Assembly (NCBI RefSeq): GCF_028736035.1
Contig: NZ_CP117866.1
Span: 6,076,001-6,140,000, forward strand
Length of the DNA stretch: 64,000 nucleotides
Direction of reading: 5' to 3'
Origin: Streptomyces sp. T12
GTDB lineage: Bacteria; Actinomycetota; Actinomycetes; Streptomycetales; Streptomycetaceae
Shown here: positions 45,939 to 55,555 of the stretch, piece after piece
How the letters are laid out: the number at the start of each line of letters is the position of its first letter
Position numbering within the stretch: position 1 is the stretch's first letter
Program-made: the position numbers and the translations under genes
The notes under the pieces: model-generated
Told to the model about the DNA's origin: nothing
The model's database searches: none
The model's input: only the letters and a program-made list of their open reading frames with translations

Positions 45939-47516
45939 ATGGAACGTCCTCGCACATGGCGGGCCTGCCTCTGCTGGGCTGCCCTCGCGTCGCCCGCGCT
46001 CACGGCCGACCGTCTCGGGATGAACGAGCCGCGTGCCGTGTGGCAGCAGGTGGCCGGGCTGGTCGTGCTCGCCGCCGCGGTCGCCGGGGCCCGGCGACAC
46101 CCCTTGGTGGCCTTCGGGCTGACGGCCGTACTGAGTCTGGCCGCCGCGCCCGCCCTGTTCACCGTCTCCTACGGCCCGGCGCTCGGCGTCTTCGCGCTGC
46201 TGCTCGGTCTGCGCGCGGACCGGGTGCGCCCGGCGGCGGTCGTCTTCGGGGCCGTCGGCTGTCTCGGTGCGGCGAGGATCGCGCTCCTCGGGGTCGATCC
46301 GGCGCCGGAATGGGTGGTGCTGACGGGCACGTTGCTCTTCGGCTGTGTGTTCCCCTGGCTCGGTGGCCGCTACTGGCGGCAGAGCCGTGAGCTGGCCGAG
46401 GCCGGCTGGACGCGGGCCGCGCGGCTGGAGGGCGAGCAGCGCATCGCCGAGGAGCGGGCCCGGCTGCGCGAACGGGCCCGGATCGCCCAGGACATGCACG
46501 ACTCCCTGGGCCACGAGCTGAGCCTGATCGCCCTGCGCGCGGGCGCCCTCCAGGTCGCCCCCGACCTCCCGGACCACCACCGCACCGCCGCCGCCGACCT
46601 GCGCGCGGCCGCCGCCGACGCCACCGACCGGCTGCACCGCATCATCGGCGTCCTGCGGGAGGAGAACGAGCCGCTCTCGCTGACTCCGCCGGGGGAGACC
46701 GTCGAGCAACTCGTGGCACGCGCCGCCGAGTCGGGGCTGCCGGTGCGGTGGGAGACGGTCCACTCCCCGCCGGAACCGGGCGGGGTCGCCGAGCGAGTCC
46801 TGTACCGGGTGGTCCGCGAGGCGCTGACCAACGCGGCCCGGCACGCGCCGGGTGCCGAGGTCACCGTGGCAGCGGCCAAGGAAAGGGAAGCCGACGGTAC
46901 GACGGTCACGGTGACGAGCGGACGGGGCTCGTCGGTCACGCCGACCCGCTCCGGCGGCACCGGCCTGCAATCCCTCCGCGCCGCCGTCACCGCCGTCGAC
47001 GGCGACTTCGAGGCCGGTCCGTACGGGGACGGCTTCCGGGTGCGGGCGTACGTCCCCGAGCAGGCTGTCGCTACGACGGTACGGCCGACGCCGACCCCGG
47101 CCCCGCACACCGCGCCCTTCACCCAGGCGCGCCGTCGTATCGCCCTCGCCCTCGTGGGTGCGGCCGGCGCGGGCGTCGTACTCGTCGGCGGAGGGTTCGC
47201 CTGGTACGCGTACACGGAGACGCACTCGGTGCTGTCGCCCGCGGCCTACGCCGAGCTGCGGCTCGGGGCGTCGGCCCACGACCTCGCTCACGTCCTGCCG
47301 GATCGCACCGTGCGCGACGCGCCCGTGGAGCGCGCGCCGGTGCCGCCCCCGAAGGACGGCGACTGCCGCTACTACCGCGCGAGTGGCGAACTCCTCGTCT
47401 CCGTCGACCACTTCAGACTCTGCTTCGACGACGACGAACGGCTGGTCGCCAAGGACGTGATCCCCAGAGCCGGCCTGTCCCAACGCCGCTCCGCAGATGA
47501 GGAGTTCGTACGGTGA
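45939..47516 (+). CDS. NarL-type sensor kinase with an extra C-terminal extracytoplasmic domain
   Basis: 525 residues. N-terminal membrane helices (about 5-140), HisKA_3 dimerisation box with H187 in IAQDMHDSLGHE, and a HATPase domain (N box NAARHAPGA, GGTGLQSL) ending near 375. Unusually, a further membrane helix (about 401-422) and a ~100-residue domain follow, with two Cys (C476, C495) suited to a disulfide outside the cell. TAGCGT ends 7 nt before ATG 45939 with no ribosome site (leaderless). The partner response regulator overlaps the 3' end by 4 bases. Confidence 0.88.
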   Translation: MERPRTWRACLCWAALASPALTADRLGMNEPRAVWQQVAGLVVLAAAVAGARRHPLVAFGLTAVLSLAAAPALFTVSYGPALGVFALLLGLRADRVRPAAVVFGAVGCLGAARIALLGVDPAPEWVVLTGTLLFGCVFPWLGGRYWRQSRELAEAGWTRAARLEGEQRIAEERARLRERARIAQDMHDSLGHELSLIALRAGALQVAPDLPDHHRTAAADLRAAAADATDRLHRIIGVLREENEPLSLTPPGETVEQLVARAAESGLPVRWETVHSPPEPGGVAERVLYRVVREALTNAARHAPGAEVTVAAAKEREADGTTVTVTSGRGSSVTPTRSGGTGLQSLRAAVTAVDGDFEAGPYGDGFRVRAYVPEQAVATTVRPTPTPAPHTAPFTQARRRIALALVGAAGAGVVLVGGGFAWYAYTETHSVLSPAAYAELRLGASAHDLAHVLPDRTVRDAPVERAPVPPPKDGDCRYYRASGELLVSVDHFRLCFDDDERLVAKDVIPRAGLSQRRSADEEFVR

Positions 47517-48169
47517 TCCGCGTACTGCTGGCCGACGACGAGGCGATGGTGCGGGCCGGTGTGCGCGCCATCCTGGCGAGTGGTGGTGAGACCGAGGTCG
47601 TCGCGGAGGCGGGTGACGGGCGCGAGGCGGTCGAGCTGGCCCGGGCGCACCGGCCGGACGTGGCCCTGCTGGACATCCGTATGCCCCGCCTGGACGGGCT
47701 CGCGGCGGCCGAGGAGATCGTACGGACCGTCCCCGGCACAGCCGTGGCGATGCTCACCACTTTCTCCGAACAGGCCTACGTGGCCCGTGCGCTCGGCGGC
47801 GGCGCCACCGGCTTCCTGCTGAAGTCCGGGGACCCGTACGAACTGATCGCCGGCGTACGGGCGGTGGCGGGCGGCGCGGCCTTTCTGTCGCCGAAGGTGG
47901 CGCGGTACGTCATCGACGGCCTGGGCGGCAGCGACGGGCGACTCGGCCGCGAGGCCACCGCACGCGCGCGCGTGGCCGAGCTCAGCCCGCGTGAGCGCGA
48001 GGTGCTCGGGCTCGTCGGCGCGGGCCTGTCCAACCCGGAGATCGCCGCCCGGCTGCACCTCGTCGAGGGCACGGTGAAGGCGTATGTGAGCGCGGTGCTC
48101 GACCGGTTGGGGGTGCGCAATCGGGTACAGGCGGCGATCGTGGCGTACGAGGCGGGGATGGTGGAGTAG
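47513..48169 (+). CDS. NarL/LuxR-type response regulator
   Basis: 218 residues. Receiver with LLADDE, phosphoacceptor Asp in ALLDIRMP and Lys in LLKSGDPYE; GerE helix-turn-helix with LSPREREVLGLVGAGLSNPEIA and VKAYVSAVLDRLGV. The GTG start at 47513 overlaps the kinase stop (GTGA), so the pair is translated together. Confidence 0.93.
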   Translation: MIRVLLADDEAMVRAGVRAILASGGETEVVAEAGDGREAVELARAHRPDVALLDIRMPRLDGLAAAEEIVRTVPGTAVAMLTTFSEQAYVARALGGGATGFLLKSGDPYELIAGVRAVAGGAAFLSPKVARYVIDGLGGSDGRLGREATARARVAELSPREREVLGLVGAGLSNPEIAARLHLVEGTVKAYVSAVLDRLGVRNRVQAAIVAYEAGMVE

Positions 48170-48191
48170 CCGCGAGGAAGTGCCGTGAGGT

Positions 48192-48821
48192 TCAACGGCG
48201 ATACGGCTGTCCGGACCGCGCCCGCCTGGTCAACCACCGCACGAACGCCGGTGCGGCCGCCGCGCGCATCGCCTCCGCCAGCCGCGTCGCCGGGCCGGTG
48301 GCCAGTCGTACGGCCGTCATCGCGACCAGCGCGCCAAGGGCGAGGCCCGCGGCGACGTCGTGCGGGTAGTGCACGCCGACGAGGACGCGGGAGAAGGCCA
48401 TGAGAAGGGCCAGGGGTGCCGTCAGCCACAGGAGTGCGCGCCTGGTCAGGGCCAGGGTGACGGCGGCGGCGCCCGCGATGGTGGCGTGGTTGCTGGGGAA
48501 GGACCAGTCGCCGGGCGGCGGGCAGGTGCTGAGCGGGGTGACTGCTTCCGGGACCGCCCGGCACGGACGCTCCTGCGTGACAACGGACTTGAGGAGCTCA
48601 CTGCAGAGGTACGCCGTGGCCGTGGCCAGAGGTGCAAGGGCCGCGATCGCGAACGTCCGGGTGGTGTCGCGCCGCGCTCGCCACCAGGTGGTGACGAACA
48701 GCGCGGCGAACAGCAGCAGTCCGGCCTCCGTCCATATCTCGGCGGTGTGCTGTACCCACGTTGGGGTGTCCTGGGCGAAGTCGGTGATGTCCCGGTAGAG
48801 CTCGGCGTCCTCGAAGTCCAT
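48192..48821 (-). CDS. PAP2-superfamily membrane phosphatase
   Basis: 209 residues with about six membrane helices. The PAP2/undecaprenyl-pyrophosphatase motifs KSVVTQERP, PSNHATI and SRVLVGVHYPHD are all present, so it dephosphorylates a lipid phosphate at the outer face, possibly undecaprenyl pyrophosphate. ATG 48821 has TACGGT ending 8 nt upstream and no ribosome site (leaderless); the in-frame extension to 48857 has poor codon bias. Confidence 0.86.
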   Translation of the reverse strand: MDFEDAELYRDITDFAQDTPTWVQHTAEIWTEAGLLLFAALFVTTWWRARRDTTRTFAIAALAPLATATAYLCSELLKSVVTQERPCRAVPEAVTPLSTCPPPGDWSFPSNHATIAGAAAVTLALTRRALLWLTAPLALLMAFSRVLVGVHYPHDVAAGLALGALVAMTAVRLATGPATRLAEAMRAAAAPAFVRWLTRRARSGQPYRR

Positions 48822-49019
48822 GGTCACGGACCGTAGGCGGCGGGCCGATACCGTCACATCCTGCGATCGTCAGGTGCCGCACCCGACGGAAGACAGGGGT
48901 GGGGTGGTCGTCGCGGAGTGGTTGCCGAGCGGGCTTCCGGGATGATGATCCGGAAAAGTTGCGGCCTTCGGCGGCGGGTGGAGCAAGGAGACGCACCGAT
49001 CTCTCGTACAGTTTGCGCC

Positions 49020-49844
49020 GTGGGATCTCTGCGCAATCCTGTCGGGCCGCTTCCCTCCTCCATCTACTGGCGACGGAGGGTCGTCATGCTGTCCGTGGTC
49101 GCCGTGTTGGCGCTGCTGACCACCTGGGTGCTCACCTCGGGGGGCGGAGGCGGCAAGAACAACGCGGGCGGATCCGACGGCAAGAATCCCGAGCCCTCGA
49201 CGATCACGCCGGGCCCGTCGACTTCGGGGCCGGCGATCAGTCAAGCGCCGGGCGGGCGGGACGAGTCGCCCGGCGGCGGGGACTCTGGCGGGTCGGGCTC
49301 CGGTGACGGCTCCGGCACGGGGACCGGGGACGACGGTTCCGACGGCTCCGGCGGGTCGGACGACTCGGGCAGCGGATCCGCGGGTGGCGGCTCGGGGACC
49401 GGCGTCGGCGTGGACGACACGGTCGCTGCGGGCTCCACGCTGACCGACTGCATCGCGGGCGCGGTGAAGTTGACGGTGAGCAGCCTCCACAACGCGTACG
49501 AGCCCGGCCGGACGCCCGCCCTGCTGCTGACCGCGACGAACACCTCCAGCTACGACTGCAAGATCGATCTCGGCCCGAAGAACTCGGTGGTGACGATCAC
49601 TCAGGCGGGAGCCGAGGACGACTTCTGGTCCTCCGCCGACTGCCCCAAGGTCTCCGGAAGCCTGGTGTTCCGGGTGCCCGCCGGTTCGAAGATCACGTAC
49701 ACGGTGAAGTGGGACCGCCAGGCGAGCGCTCCGCAGTGCGCGACGCCCGCCGCGGGGTCGGCCGAGGCGGGGACGTATCTGGTGGAGGCCAAGACGCCCG
49801 GGTTCGGGACGGCGCAGACGTCGTTCGTGCTGGAGAACGACTGA
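49020..49844 (+). CDS. Membrane-anchored protein with Gly/Ser/Asp-rich spacer
   Basis: 274 residues from GTG 49020: SLRNPVGPLPSSIYWRRR start, a membrane helix at about 20-38, a Gly/Ser/Asp-rich spacer (about 40-135), and a C-terminal beta-rich domain with three Cys pairs or near-pairs (DCIAGAV, SYDCKIDL, ADCPKVSG, PQCATPA). Looks like an extracytoplasmic immunoglobulin-like domain; function unknown. TACAGT ends 7 nt upstream and no ribosome site is seen (leaderless), which argues for this start over ATG 48918. Confidence 0.75.
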   Translation: MGSLRNPVGPLPSSIYWRRRVVMLSVVAVLALLTTWVLTSGGGGGKNNAGGSDGKNPEPSTITPGPSTSGPAISQAPGGRDESPGGGDSGGSGSGDGSGTGTGDDGSDGSGGSDDSGSGSAGGGSGTGVGVDDTVAAGSTLTDCIAGAVKLTVSSLHNAYEPGRTPALLLTATNTSSYDCKIDLGPKNSVVTITQAGAEDDFWSSADCPKVSGSLVFRVPAGSKITYTVKWDRQASAPQCATPAAGSAEAGTYLVEAKTPGFGTAQTSFVLEND

Positions 49845-49905
49845 GCGCTCCGCCGGGAGATCCGCGACGGGGCCGTCGGCTGTCTACTGGATGTACCGGC
49901 GCCGA

Positions 49906-49955
49906 CTAGACGTACCGCTCCAGGATCCAGCTAGACGTACCGCTCCAGGATCGAG
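49906..49955. repeat. 25-bp tandem duplication at the 3' end of disA
   Basis: Two adjacent copies (49906-49930 and 49931-49955) of CTAGACGTACCGCTCCAGGA plus five bases, differing at one base. The disA stop codon lies at the edge of the inner copy; a second copy of the gene end follows downstream, out of frame. Confidence 0.85.
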
Positions 49956-51055
49956 CTCTCGGCCAGTCGCGACAGCCCCTCCCGCACGCTCCGCGCCCGG
50001 GCCTCGCCCACGCCGTCCACGGTCTGCAGGTCGTCCACGCTCGCCGCGAGCAGCTTCTGCAGGCCGCCGAAGTGCTCCACCAGGCGGTCGATGATCGCGC
50101 CGGGCAGCCTCGGCACCTTCGCCAGGAGGCGGAAGCCGCGCGGGGAGACCGCCGAGTCCAGCGCCTCCGGGGATCCCGTGTAGCCCAATGCCCTCGCCAC
50201 GGTGGCAAGTTCGAGGAGCTCGGCGTGGGTGAGGGCGTCCAGCTCGTACAGGGCCTCGTCGACCGTGCGGGAACGCTTGGCCGTCGGCTCGGGGACGTAG
50301 TCGCGCACCACGAGCTCGCGCTCGGGCTCCACGCCCGCGATCAACTCGTCCAGCTGGAGCGCCAGAAGGCGGCCGTCCGTGCCCAGCTCCACCACGTACT
50401 CGGCGATCTCGGTCGCGATACGGCGGACCATCTCCAGTCGCTGGGCGACCGCGGAGACGTCGCGGACCGTCACCAGGTCCTCGATCTCCAGTGCTGACAA
50501 CGTTCCCGCGACCTCGTCGAGGCGGAGCTTGTAGCGCTCCAGGGTCGCCAGGGCCTGGTTGGCGCGGGAGAGGATCGCCGCCGAGTCCTCCAGGACGCGG
50601 CGCTGACCGTCGACGTACAGCGCGATGAGCCGCATCGACTGGGAGACCGACACCACCGGGAAGCCGACCTGCTTGCTGACCCGGTCCGCCGTGCGGTGCC
50701 GGGTGCCCGTCTCCTCCGTCGGGATCGTCGCGTCAGGCACGAACTGCACGCCCGCCCGCAGGATCTTCGACAGGTCGGACGACAGCACGATGCCGCCGTC
50801 GAGCTTGCACAGCTCCCGCAGCCGGGTCGCCGCGAACTCGACATCCAGGACGAATCCGCCCGTACACATCGTCTCTACGGTCTTGTCGAAGCCGAGCACG
50901 ATGAGCCCGCCGGTGTTGCCGCGGAGCACTCGCTCCAGTCCGTCGCGCAGGGCCGTGCCGGGAGCCACCGCGCTCAGCGAGGCGCGCATCAGGCCATCGG
51001 AACCGGCACTCCCACCGGACTTTCCGGGAGCTGCTCCCCGGTCGTTGGCTGCCAC
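49931..51055 (-). CDS. disA: DNA integrity scanning diadenylate cyclase
   Basis: Makes the second messenger c-di-AMP from two ATP. 374 residues. The DAC domain shows [10 protein letters not shown] (86-88 is DGG where most DisA proteins have DGA) and RHR in [10 protein letters not shown] (119-121); a helical spine and a C-terminal helix-hairpin-helix DNA-binding domain ([21 protein letters not shown]) follow. GTG 51055 has GGAGGAG upstream. It lies 81 nt downstream of radA, the standard neighbour. Confidence 0.94.
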   Translation of the reverse strand: MAANDRGAAPGKSGGSAGSDGLMRASLSAVAPGTALRDGLERVLRGNTGGLIVLGFDKTVETMCTGGFVLDVEFAATRLRELCKLDGGIVLSSDLSKILRAGVQFVPDATIPTEETGTRHRTADRVSKQVGFPVVSVSQSMRLIALYVDGQRRVLEDSAAILSRANQALATLERYKLRLDEVAGTLSALEIEDLVTVRDVSAVAQRLEMVRRIATEIAEYVVELGTDGRLLALQLDELIAGVEPERELVVRDYVPEPTAKRSRTVDEALYELDALTHAELLELATVARALGYTGSPEALDSAVSPRGFRLLAKVPRLPGAIIDRLVEHFGGLQKLLAASVDDLQTVDGVGEARARSVREGLSRLAESSILERYV

Positions 51056-51136
51056 TGCACTCCTCCGGTCGCAGGTTCTGGGGCGCTCCCGTTTCGCACA
51101 CTTGGTTCGTACGGACGGGCGAGACCAGGGCAAAGT

Positions 51137-52546
51137 CTACCGGCGGTCCTCCTCGTCCCGTGGGGCCTCTCGCCGACGCGAGCGCGGAAGGACCCGGAGG
51201 GCGTCCCCTATGTCGGCCACTTCCAGCACCTTCATGCCCGCAGGGATCTTGCCCGGGTCGCCCGGCACGAGCGCGTGCGTGAAGCCCAGGCGGTGCGCCT
51301 CGGCGAGCCTGCGCTGCACGCCCGTCACCCGTCTGACCTCGCCCGCGAGGCCCACCTCGCCGATCGCGACGAGGTTCTTGGGCAGGGGGGTGTCGCTGGC
51401 GGCGGAGGCCAGCGCGAGGGCGACGGCGAGGTCCGCCGCGGGCTCCGAGAGCTTCACTCCGCCGACCGTCGCGGAGTAGATGTCCCGCTTGCCGAGCGCA
51501 CTGATCCGCCCGCGCTGCTCCAGCACGGCCAGCATCATCGAGACGCGGGACGTCTCCAGGCCGGATGTCGTGCGGCGGGGGGAGGGGATCTGCGAGTCGA
51601 CCGTGAGCGCCTGGACCTCGGCCACCAGGGGGCGGCGGCCCTCCAGGGTCACCGTCAGGCAAGTGCCCGGGACCGGTTCGGCACGACGGGTCAGGAAAAG
51701 TCCGCTTGGGTCGGCAAGGCCCACGATGCCCTCATCGTGCAGTTCGAAGCAGCCGACCTCGTCCGTCGCGCCGTAGCGGTTCTTGACGCCCCGTACGAGC
51801 CGCAGACGCGCGTGCCGGTCGCCCTCGAAGCTGAGCACCACGTCCACGAGGTGCTCCAGGAGGCGAGGTCCGGCGATGGCGCCGTCCTTGGTGACGTGTC
51901 CCACAAGGAGCGTGGACATCCCGCGCTCCTTGGACGCCCGGATCAGGGCGCCGGCGACCTCGCGGACCTGTGCCATGCCGCCGGGCGCGCCGTCGATCTC
52001 CGGGGAGGCCACGGTCTGTACGGAGTCGAGGATGAGCAGCGACGGCTTCACCGCGTCCAAGTGGCCCAGCACGGCGGCCAGATCGGTCTCGGCGGCGAGA
52101 TAGAGATGGTCGTCGATGGCGCCGATGCGGTCGGCGCGCAGGCGCACCTGGCTCGCCGACTCCTCACCGGTGACATAGAGCGTGGGGTGCGCGTCGCTCG
52201 CCGACTTGGCCGCCACGTCGAGCAGGAGCGTGGACTTGCCGACGCCGGGTTCGCCCGCGAGGAGCACCACCGCGCCGGGCACCAGTCCGCCGCCGAGCAC
52301 GCGGTCCAGCTCGGGCACGCCGGTGGACCGCGCGGTGGCCTGCCGGCCGTCGACCTGCCCGATGGGCACCGCGGACGTCGTCACCCGCCCCGGCGTCGTC
52401 GTACGGACCGCGGGCGCGCCGTACTCCTCGACCGTCCCCCACGCCTGGCACTCGGGGCAGCGGCCGAGCCACTTGGCCGTCTGCCAGCCGCACTCCGTGC
52501 AGCGGTAGGACGGGCGGTCCTTCGTGGTCTTGGTACGGGCAGCCAT
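51137..52546 (-). CDS. radA: DNA repair protein RadA/Sms
   Basis: Processes branched recombination intermediates. 469 residues: N-terminal zinc finger C-x2-C ... C-x2-C (CTECGWQTAKWLGRCPEC), RecA-like ATPase with Walker A GEPGVGKS, the RadA motif KNRYG (KNRFG in most), and a C-terminal Lon-protease-like domain. ATG 52546 has TACGGT ending 7 nt upstream and no ribosome site, predicting a leaderless transcript. Forms a unit with disA. Confidence 0.95.
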   Translation of the reverse strand: MAARTKTTKDRPSYRCTECGWQTAKWLGRCPECQAWGTVEEYGAPAVRTTTPGRVTTSAVPIGQVDGRQATARSTGVPELDRVLGGGLVPGAVVLLAGEPGVGKSTLLLDVAAKSASDAHPTLYVTGEESASQVRLRADRIGAIDDHLYLAAETDLAAVLGHLDAVKPSLLILDSVQTVASPEIDGAPGGMAQVREVAGALIRASKERGMSTLLVGHVTKDGAIAGPRLLEHLVDVVLSFEGDRHARLRLVRGVKNRYGATDEVGCFELHDEGIVGLADPSGLFLTRRAEPVPGTCLTVTLEGRRPLVAEVQALTVDSQIPSPRRTTSGLETSRVSMMLAVLEQRGRISALGKRDIYSATVGGVKLSEPAADLAVALALASAASDTPLPKNLVAIGEVGLAGEVRRVTGVQRRLAEAHRLGFTHALVPGDPGKIPAGMKVLEVADIGDALRVLPRSRRREAPRDEEDRR

Positions 52547-52728
52547 GCGAAGAACCGTAACCGAGCCCACTGACAACGCCGTACGGCTGCGTGGACAGCG
52601 CCGCTTCGTCATGCACAAACCACGGAATTCGGCGTTCCTGTCCTCTATTGAGGGATCGTTTCACCCGTATGGATTAAAAGAGCTCAAGCAGGGAGAAGGC
52701 GCCACTTCCGGCCCCCTACGGTCCACCA

Positions 52729-54537
52729 ATGATGAGCAGCAGTCCGGAGACCTCGACCCGCACCACCGGCGCCCATCGAGCGCACCGGGAGGCGCGTGAC
52801 CGGGCGGCGGCGCGTACGTTGGCGCAGCGGCCGCCCGCGCGCTACGAGCCGTACCTGGACGGGCTGTTCACCTACTGCCTGTCCGTCCTGTGCGACCACG
52901 ACGCCGCGACCGCCGCCCTCGGCGACGTCCTCGCGCTCGCCGAGCGGCGCGGCCAGCGGGTGCCGCAGGCCGCCGCGGACCGCCGGCCCTGGCTGTACGC
53001 GCTGGCCCGCTGGGCATGCCTGCGCAAGCTGGCCGAGGCCAAGCAGAAACGTCCGGGCAGCCATGCGGCGAGCCGGCCCGGCGCCCATCGGCAGGCGGGA
53101 GCGCAGGCCGCCGGCCCGCCCGTCGCGGAGGAGGTCCAGGAGCAGCGGCGCCGCGAACTCGCCCTGCTCGCCTGGCCGGAGGCCGCCGGCACCACCCCGG
53201 AGCAGCGCGAGGCCCTCGAACTCGCCGTACGCCACCACCTCGCCGCACACGAGGTCGCCGCCGTCCTCGGCATGGACCTGGCCGCCGCCCGCGAACTGCT
53301 CGCCTCCGCCGCCTGCGAGGTCGAGCGCACGCGCGCGGCCCTCGCCGTCGTCGAGACCGGCACCTGTCCGAGCGTCGCCCGGCTCACCGGTGACAACCAG
53401 CTCGTGCTCGGCACGGCCCTGCGCCGCGAGCTCGTCCGGCACGTCGACGACTGCCCGCGCTGCCGCCGTACCGCCGAGCGCGCGATCCCCGGCCGGTGGC
53501 CCGGCGCGGCCGTCACCCCCGCCGAACTGCCCGTCCTGGAGGCACCCCGCGCGGCCCTGCACGTGGCCCTGGCGCACCACCCGCGCGCGCGGGGCGCTGC
53601 CGTGCCGCGCTTCGACCGGCGTGGCTTCCCGATGGACCCGAAGGACCGTGCCGCCCGCAGGGACCGGCTACGCGCGCGTGCCGTCACGACGACCGTCGTC
53701 GCCACCGTCGTCGCCGCCCCGGTCCTCGCCCTGTGGGCCGCCTACCGGTCCACCCCGACCGGCGAGGGAGTCGACGGCCACTCGGCCAGCGCGAGCGAGG
53801 CGCACGGCCCCGGCACCCTCGACGGGGAGACCGCGGACGGCGGCTATGAGAACGCCGGCAGCGCGAGCGCCAAGCGCGGCGACCGTTTCGGTGATCGCGC
53901 CAGACCCGATGTCTCCGTGGAGGTCATCAGCGTCGGAGGCGCGCGCGGGGCGGGCGCCGGGCAGCTGGAGGTGTCGGCCGGCAACAGCGGTGACACCACG
54001 CTCGTCACCCTCACGGCGACGGGGCGCGCGCCGGTGCGATGGTCCGCGACCACCGGTGCGCACTGGCTCTATCTGAGTCAGTCGACGGGAACGCTGGCGC
54101 CCGGCGAGTCGTTGACGATCAAGGTGTACGTCGACCATCTGCGCGAGCCGTCCGGGTACTGGAGCGCGCGCGTGGCGATCTCACCCGCCGGCGCTCTCGT
54201 CTCCATCGAGGGCTACGGCACCGCCCCCAGCCCGTCCGACCCAGGTCACGGCCCGGGCCCGGACCCGTACCCCACCGACCCCACCCATCCCGGCGATCCG
54301 ACCGACCCCGGGACGCCCGGCAGCCCGCCGTCGTCCACCGGGCCCGATCCGGCGCCGACGACCTCGGCTCCGCCCGACCCCACGCCCAGCGAGCCGCCGC
54401 CCTCGTCGCCCGATCCGTCACCCACGGCCGGCGAGCCGTCGCCGTCGGGCCCGTCAGGTCCGTCCGGCCCATCCGGTCCGGGGGACTCGCCGCCGCCGCC
54501 CAGCGGCAGCGGCGATCCGAGCCCGTCGACGTCGTAG
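52729..54537 (+). CDS. Sigma-like / zinc-finger / BACON fusion membrane protein
   Basis: 602 residues. Residues ~37-100 and ~145-225 resemble the helices of ECF sigma regions 2 and 4 (LFTYCLSVLCDHDAATAALG; HHLAAHEVAAVLGMDLAAAREL), with a divergent -10 recognition part. H238-x3-C242-x2-C245 (HVDDCPRC) is an anti-sigma-type zinc knuckle, followed by a membrane helix at about 319-339, a BACON-like beta domain (about 395-490, with ATTGAHWLYLSQSTGTLAPGE) and a Pro/Ser/Asp-rich C-terminus. TACGGT ends 6 nt before ATG 52729 (leaderless). Function unknown. Confidence 0.8.
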   Translation: MMSSSPETSTRTTGAHRAHREARDRAAARTLAQRPPARYEPYLDGLFTYCLSVLCDHDAATAALGDVLALAERRGQRVPQAAADRRPWLYALARWACLRKLAEAKQKRPGSHAASRPGAHRQAGAQAAGPPVAEEVQEQRRRELALLAWPEAAGTTPEQREALELAVRHHLAAHEVAAVLGMDLAAARELLASAACEVERTRAALAVVETGTCPSVARLTGDNQLVLGTALRRELVRHVDDCPRCRRTAERAIPGRWPGAAVTPAELPVLEAPRAALHVALAHHPRARGAAVPRFDRRGFPMDPKDRAARRDRLRARAVTTTVVATVVAAPVLALWAAYRSTPTGEGVDGHSASASEAHGPGTLDGETADGGYENAGSASAKRGDRFGDRARPDVSVEVISVGGARGAGAGQLEVSAGNSGDTTLVTLTATGRAPVRWSATTGAHWLYLSQSTGTLAPGESLTIKVYVDHLREPSGYWSARVAISPAGALVSIEGYGTAPSPSDPGHGPGPDPYPTDPTHPGDPTDPGTPGSPPSSTGPDPAPTTSAPPDPTPSEPPPSSPDPSPTAGEPSPSGPSGPSGPSGPGDSPPPPSGSGDPSPSTS

Positions 54538-54596
54538 TACGCCGGTCGCCGGTCGGTCTCCCGACCGAGGTCCCCGCCGACGTCCCGGCCGACCTG

Positions 54597-55481
54597 CTAG
54601 CCGACAGGATCCGCCGGATGCGGTGCCAGCAACGGCAGCTGGGACGCCAGCCGTGCCTCGCACAACTCGACCAGGCGGTCGTAGCCCGCCTTGCCCATCA
54701 GCTCGATCAGCTCGGGCCGGTAGGACACGTACACCGGGTCACCGGCGCCGTGCGCCGAGGTCGCCGAGGTGCACCACCAGTGCAGGTCGTGGCCGCCCGG
54801 GCCCCAGCCGCGGCGGTCGTACTCACCGATCGACACCTGCAGCACGCGCGTGTCGTCGGGCCGGTCGATCCAGTCGTACGTCCGCCGCACCGGCAGCTGC
54901 CAGCAGACGTCCGGCTTGGTCTCCAGCGGCTCGCGGCCCTCCTTCAGGGCGAGGATGTGCAGCGAGCAGCCCGCGCCGCCCGCGAAACCGGGGCGGTTCT
55001 GGAAGATGCACGAGCCGTTGTAGGGGCGCGTCTGGCGGTCGCCGTCCTCGTCCTCCGAGATCCAGCCGTGCTCCGTGCCCTCGTCGTGGTGCTGCCAGAT
55101 CTCCGGCGTGAGCCTCGCCACATGTTCGGCGACGCGCTTCTCGTCGTCCTCGTCCGAGAAGTGCGCGCCCAGCGTGCAGCAGCCGTCGTCCGCGCGGCCT
55201 GCCTGGATGCCCTGGCAGCCGCTGCCGAAGATGCAGTTCCAACGGGAGGTCAGCCATGTCAGATCACAGCGGAAGATCTGCTCGTCGTCCGCCGGATCAG
55301 GGAACTCCACCCATGCGCGCGCGAAGTCGAGCCCCTTCTCGTCCGGTTCAGGGGAGTCGCTCTTCGGCTTCTTGGGCTTGGTTGCTGCCTTCGCCTGCGA
55401 AGAACCCCGGGAGGAACCCTTCGAGGAATCCTTGGGAGATTTGTCCATCTTTTCGTTCTTCGCCTTTTTCGTCTTTGGCAC
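54597..55481 (-). CDS. Cys-rich protein, function unknown
   Basis: 294 residues from GTG 55481. A Lys/Ser-rich, disordered N-terminus (about 1-45) is followed by a domain with about ten Cys, including [44 protein letters not shown] and WWCTS, a pattern suggesting one or more metal or Fe-S sites. TACCCT ends 6 nt upstream and no ribosome site is seen (leaderless). Divergent to ppx, whose leaderless start is only 74 nt away. Confidence 0.75.
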   Translation of the reverse strand: MPKTKKAKNEKMDKSPKDSSKGSSRGSSQAKAATKPKKPKSDSPEPDEKGLDFARAWVEFPDPADDEQIFRCDLTWLTSRWNCIFGSGCQGIQAGRADDGCCTLGAHFSDEDDEKRVAEHVARLTPEIWQHHDEGTEHGWISEDEDGDRQTRPYNGSCIFQNRPGFAGGAGCSLHILALKEGREPLETKPDVCWQLPVRRTYDWIDRPDDTRVLQVSIGEYDRRGWGPGGHDLHWWCTSATSAHGAGDPVYVSYRPELIELMGKAGYDRLVELCEARLASQLPLLAPHPADPVG

Positions 55482-55555
55482 GGGACCAGGGTACGGCGTC
55501 CGCGGCCGCGCCTTCGAGGACGGAGGACCGCCCAGGTGGCAGTAGCGTTCCGTAC

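Noticed and set aside
45939..47516. Kinase judged inactive because the DxGxG box is not visible
   Set aside because: Several actinobacterial NarL-type kinases have a degenerate G1 box; the N box and GTGLxxL are present, so loss of function is not supported.
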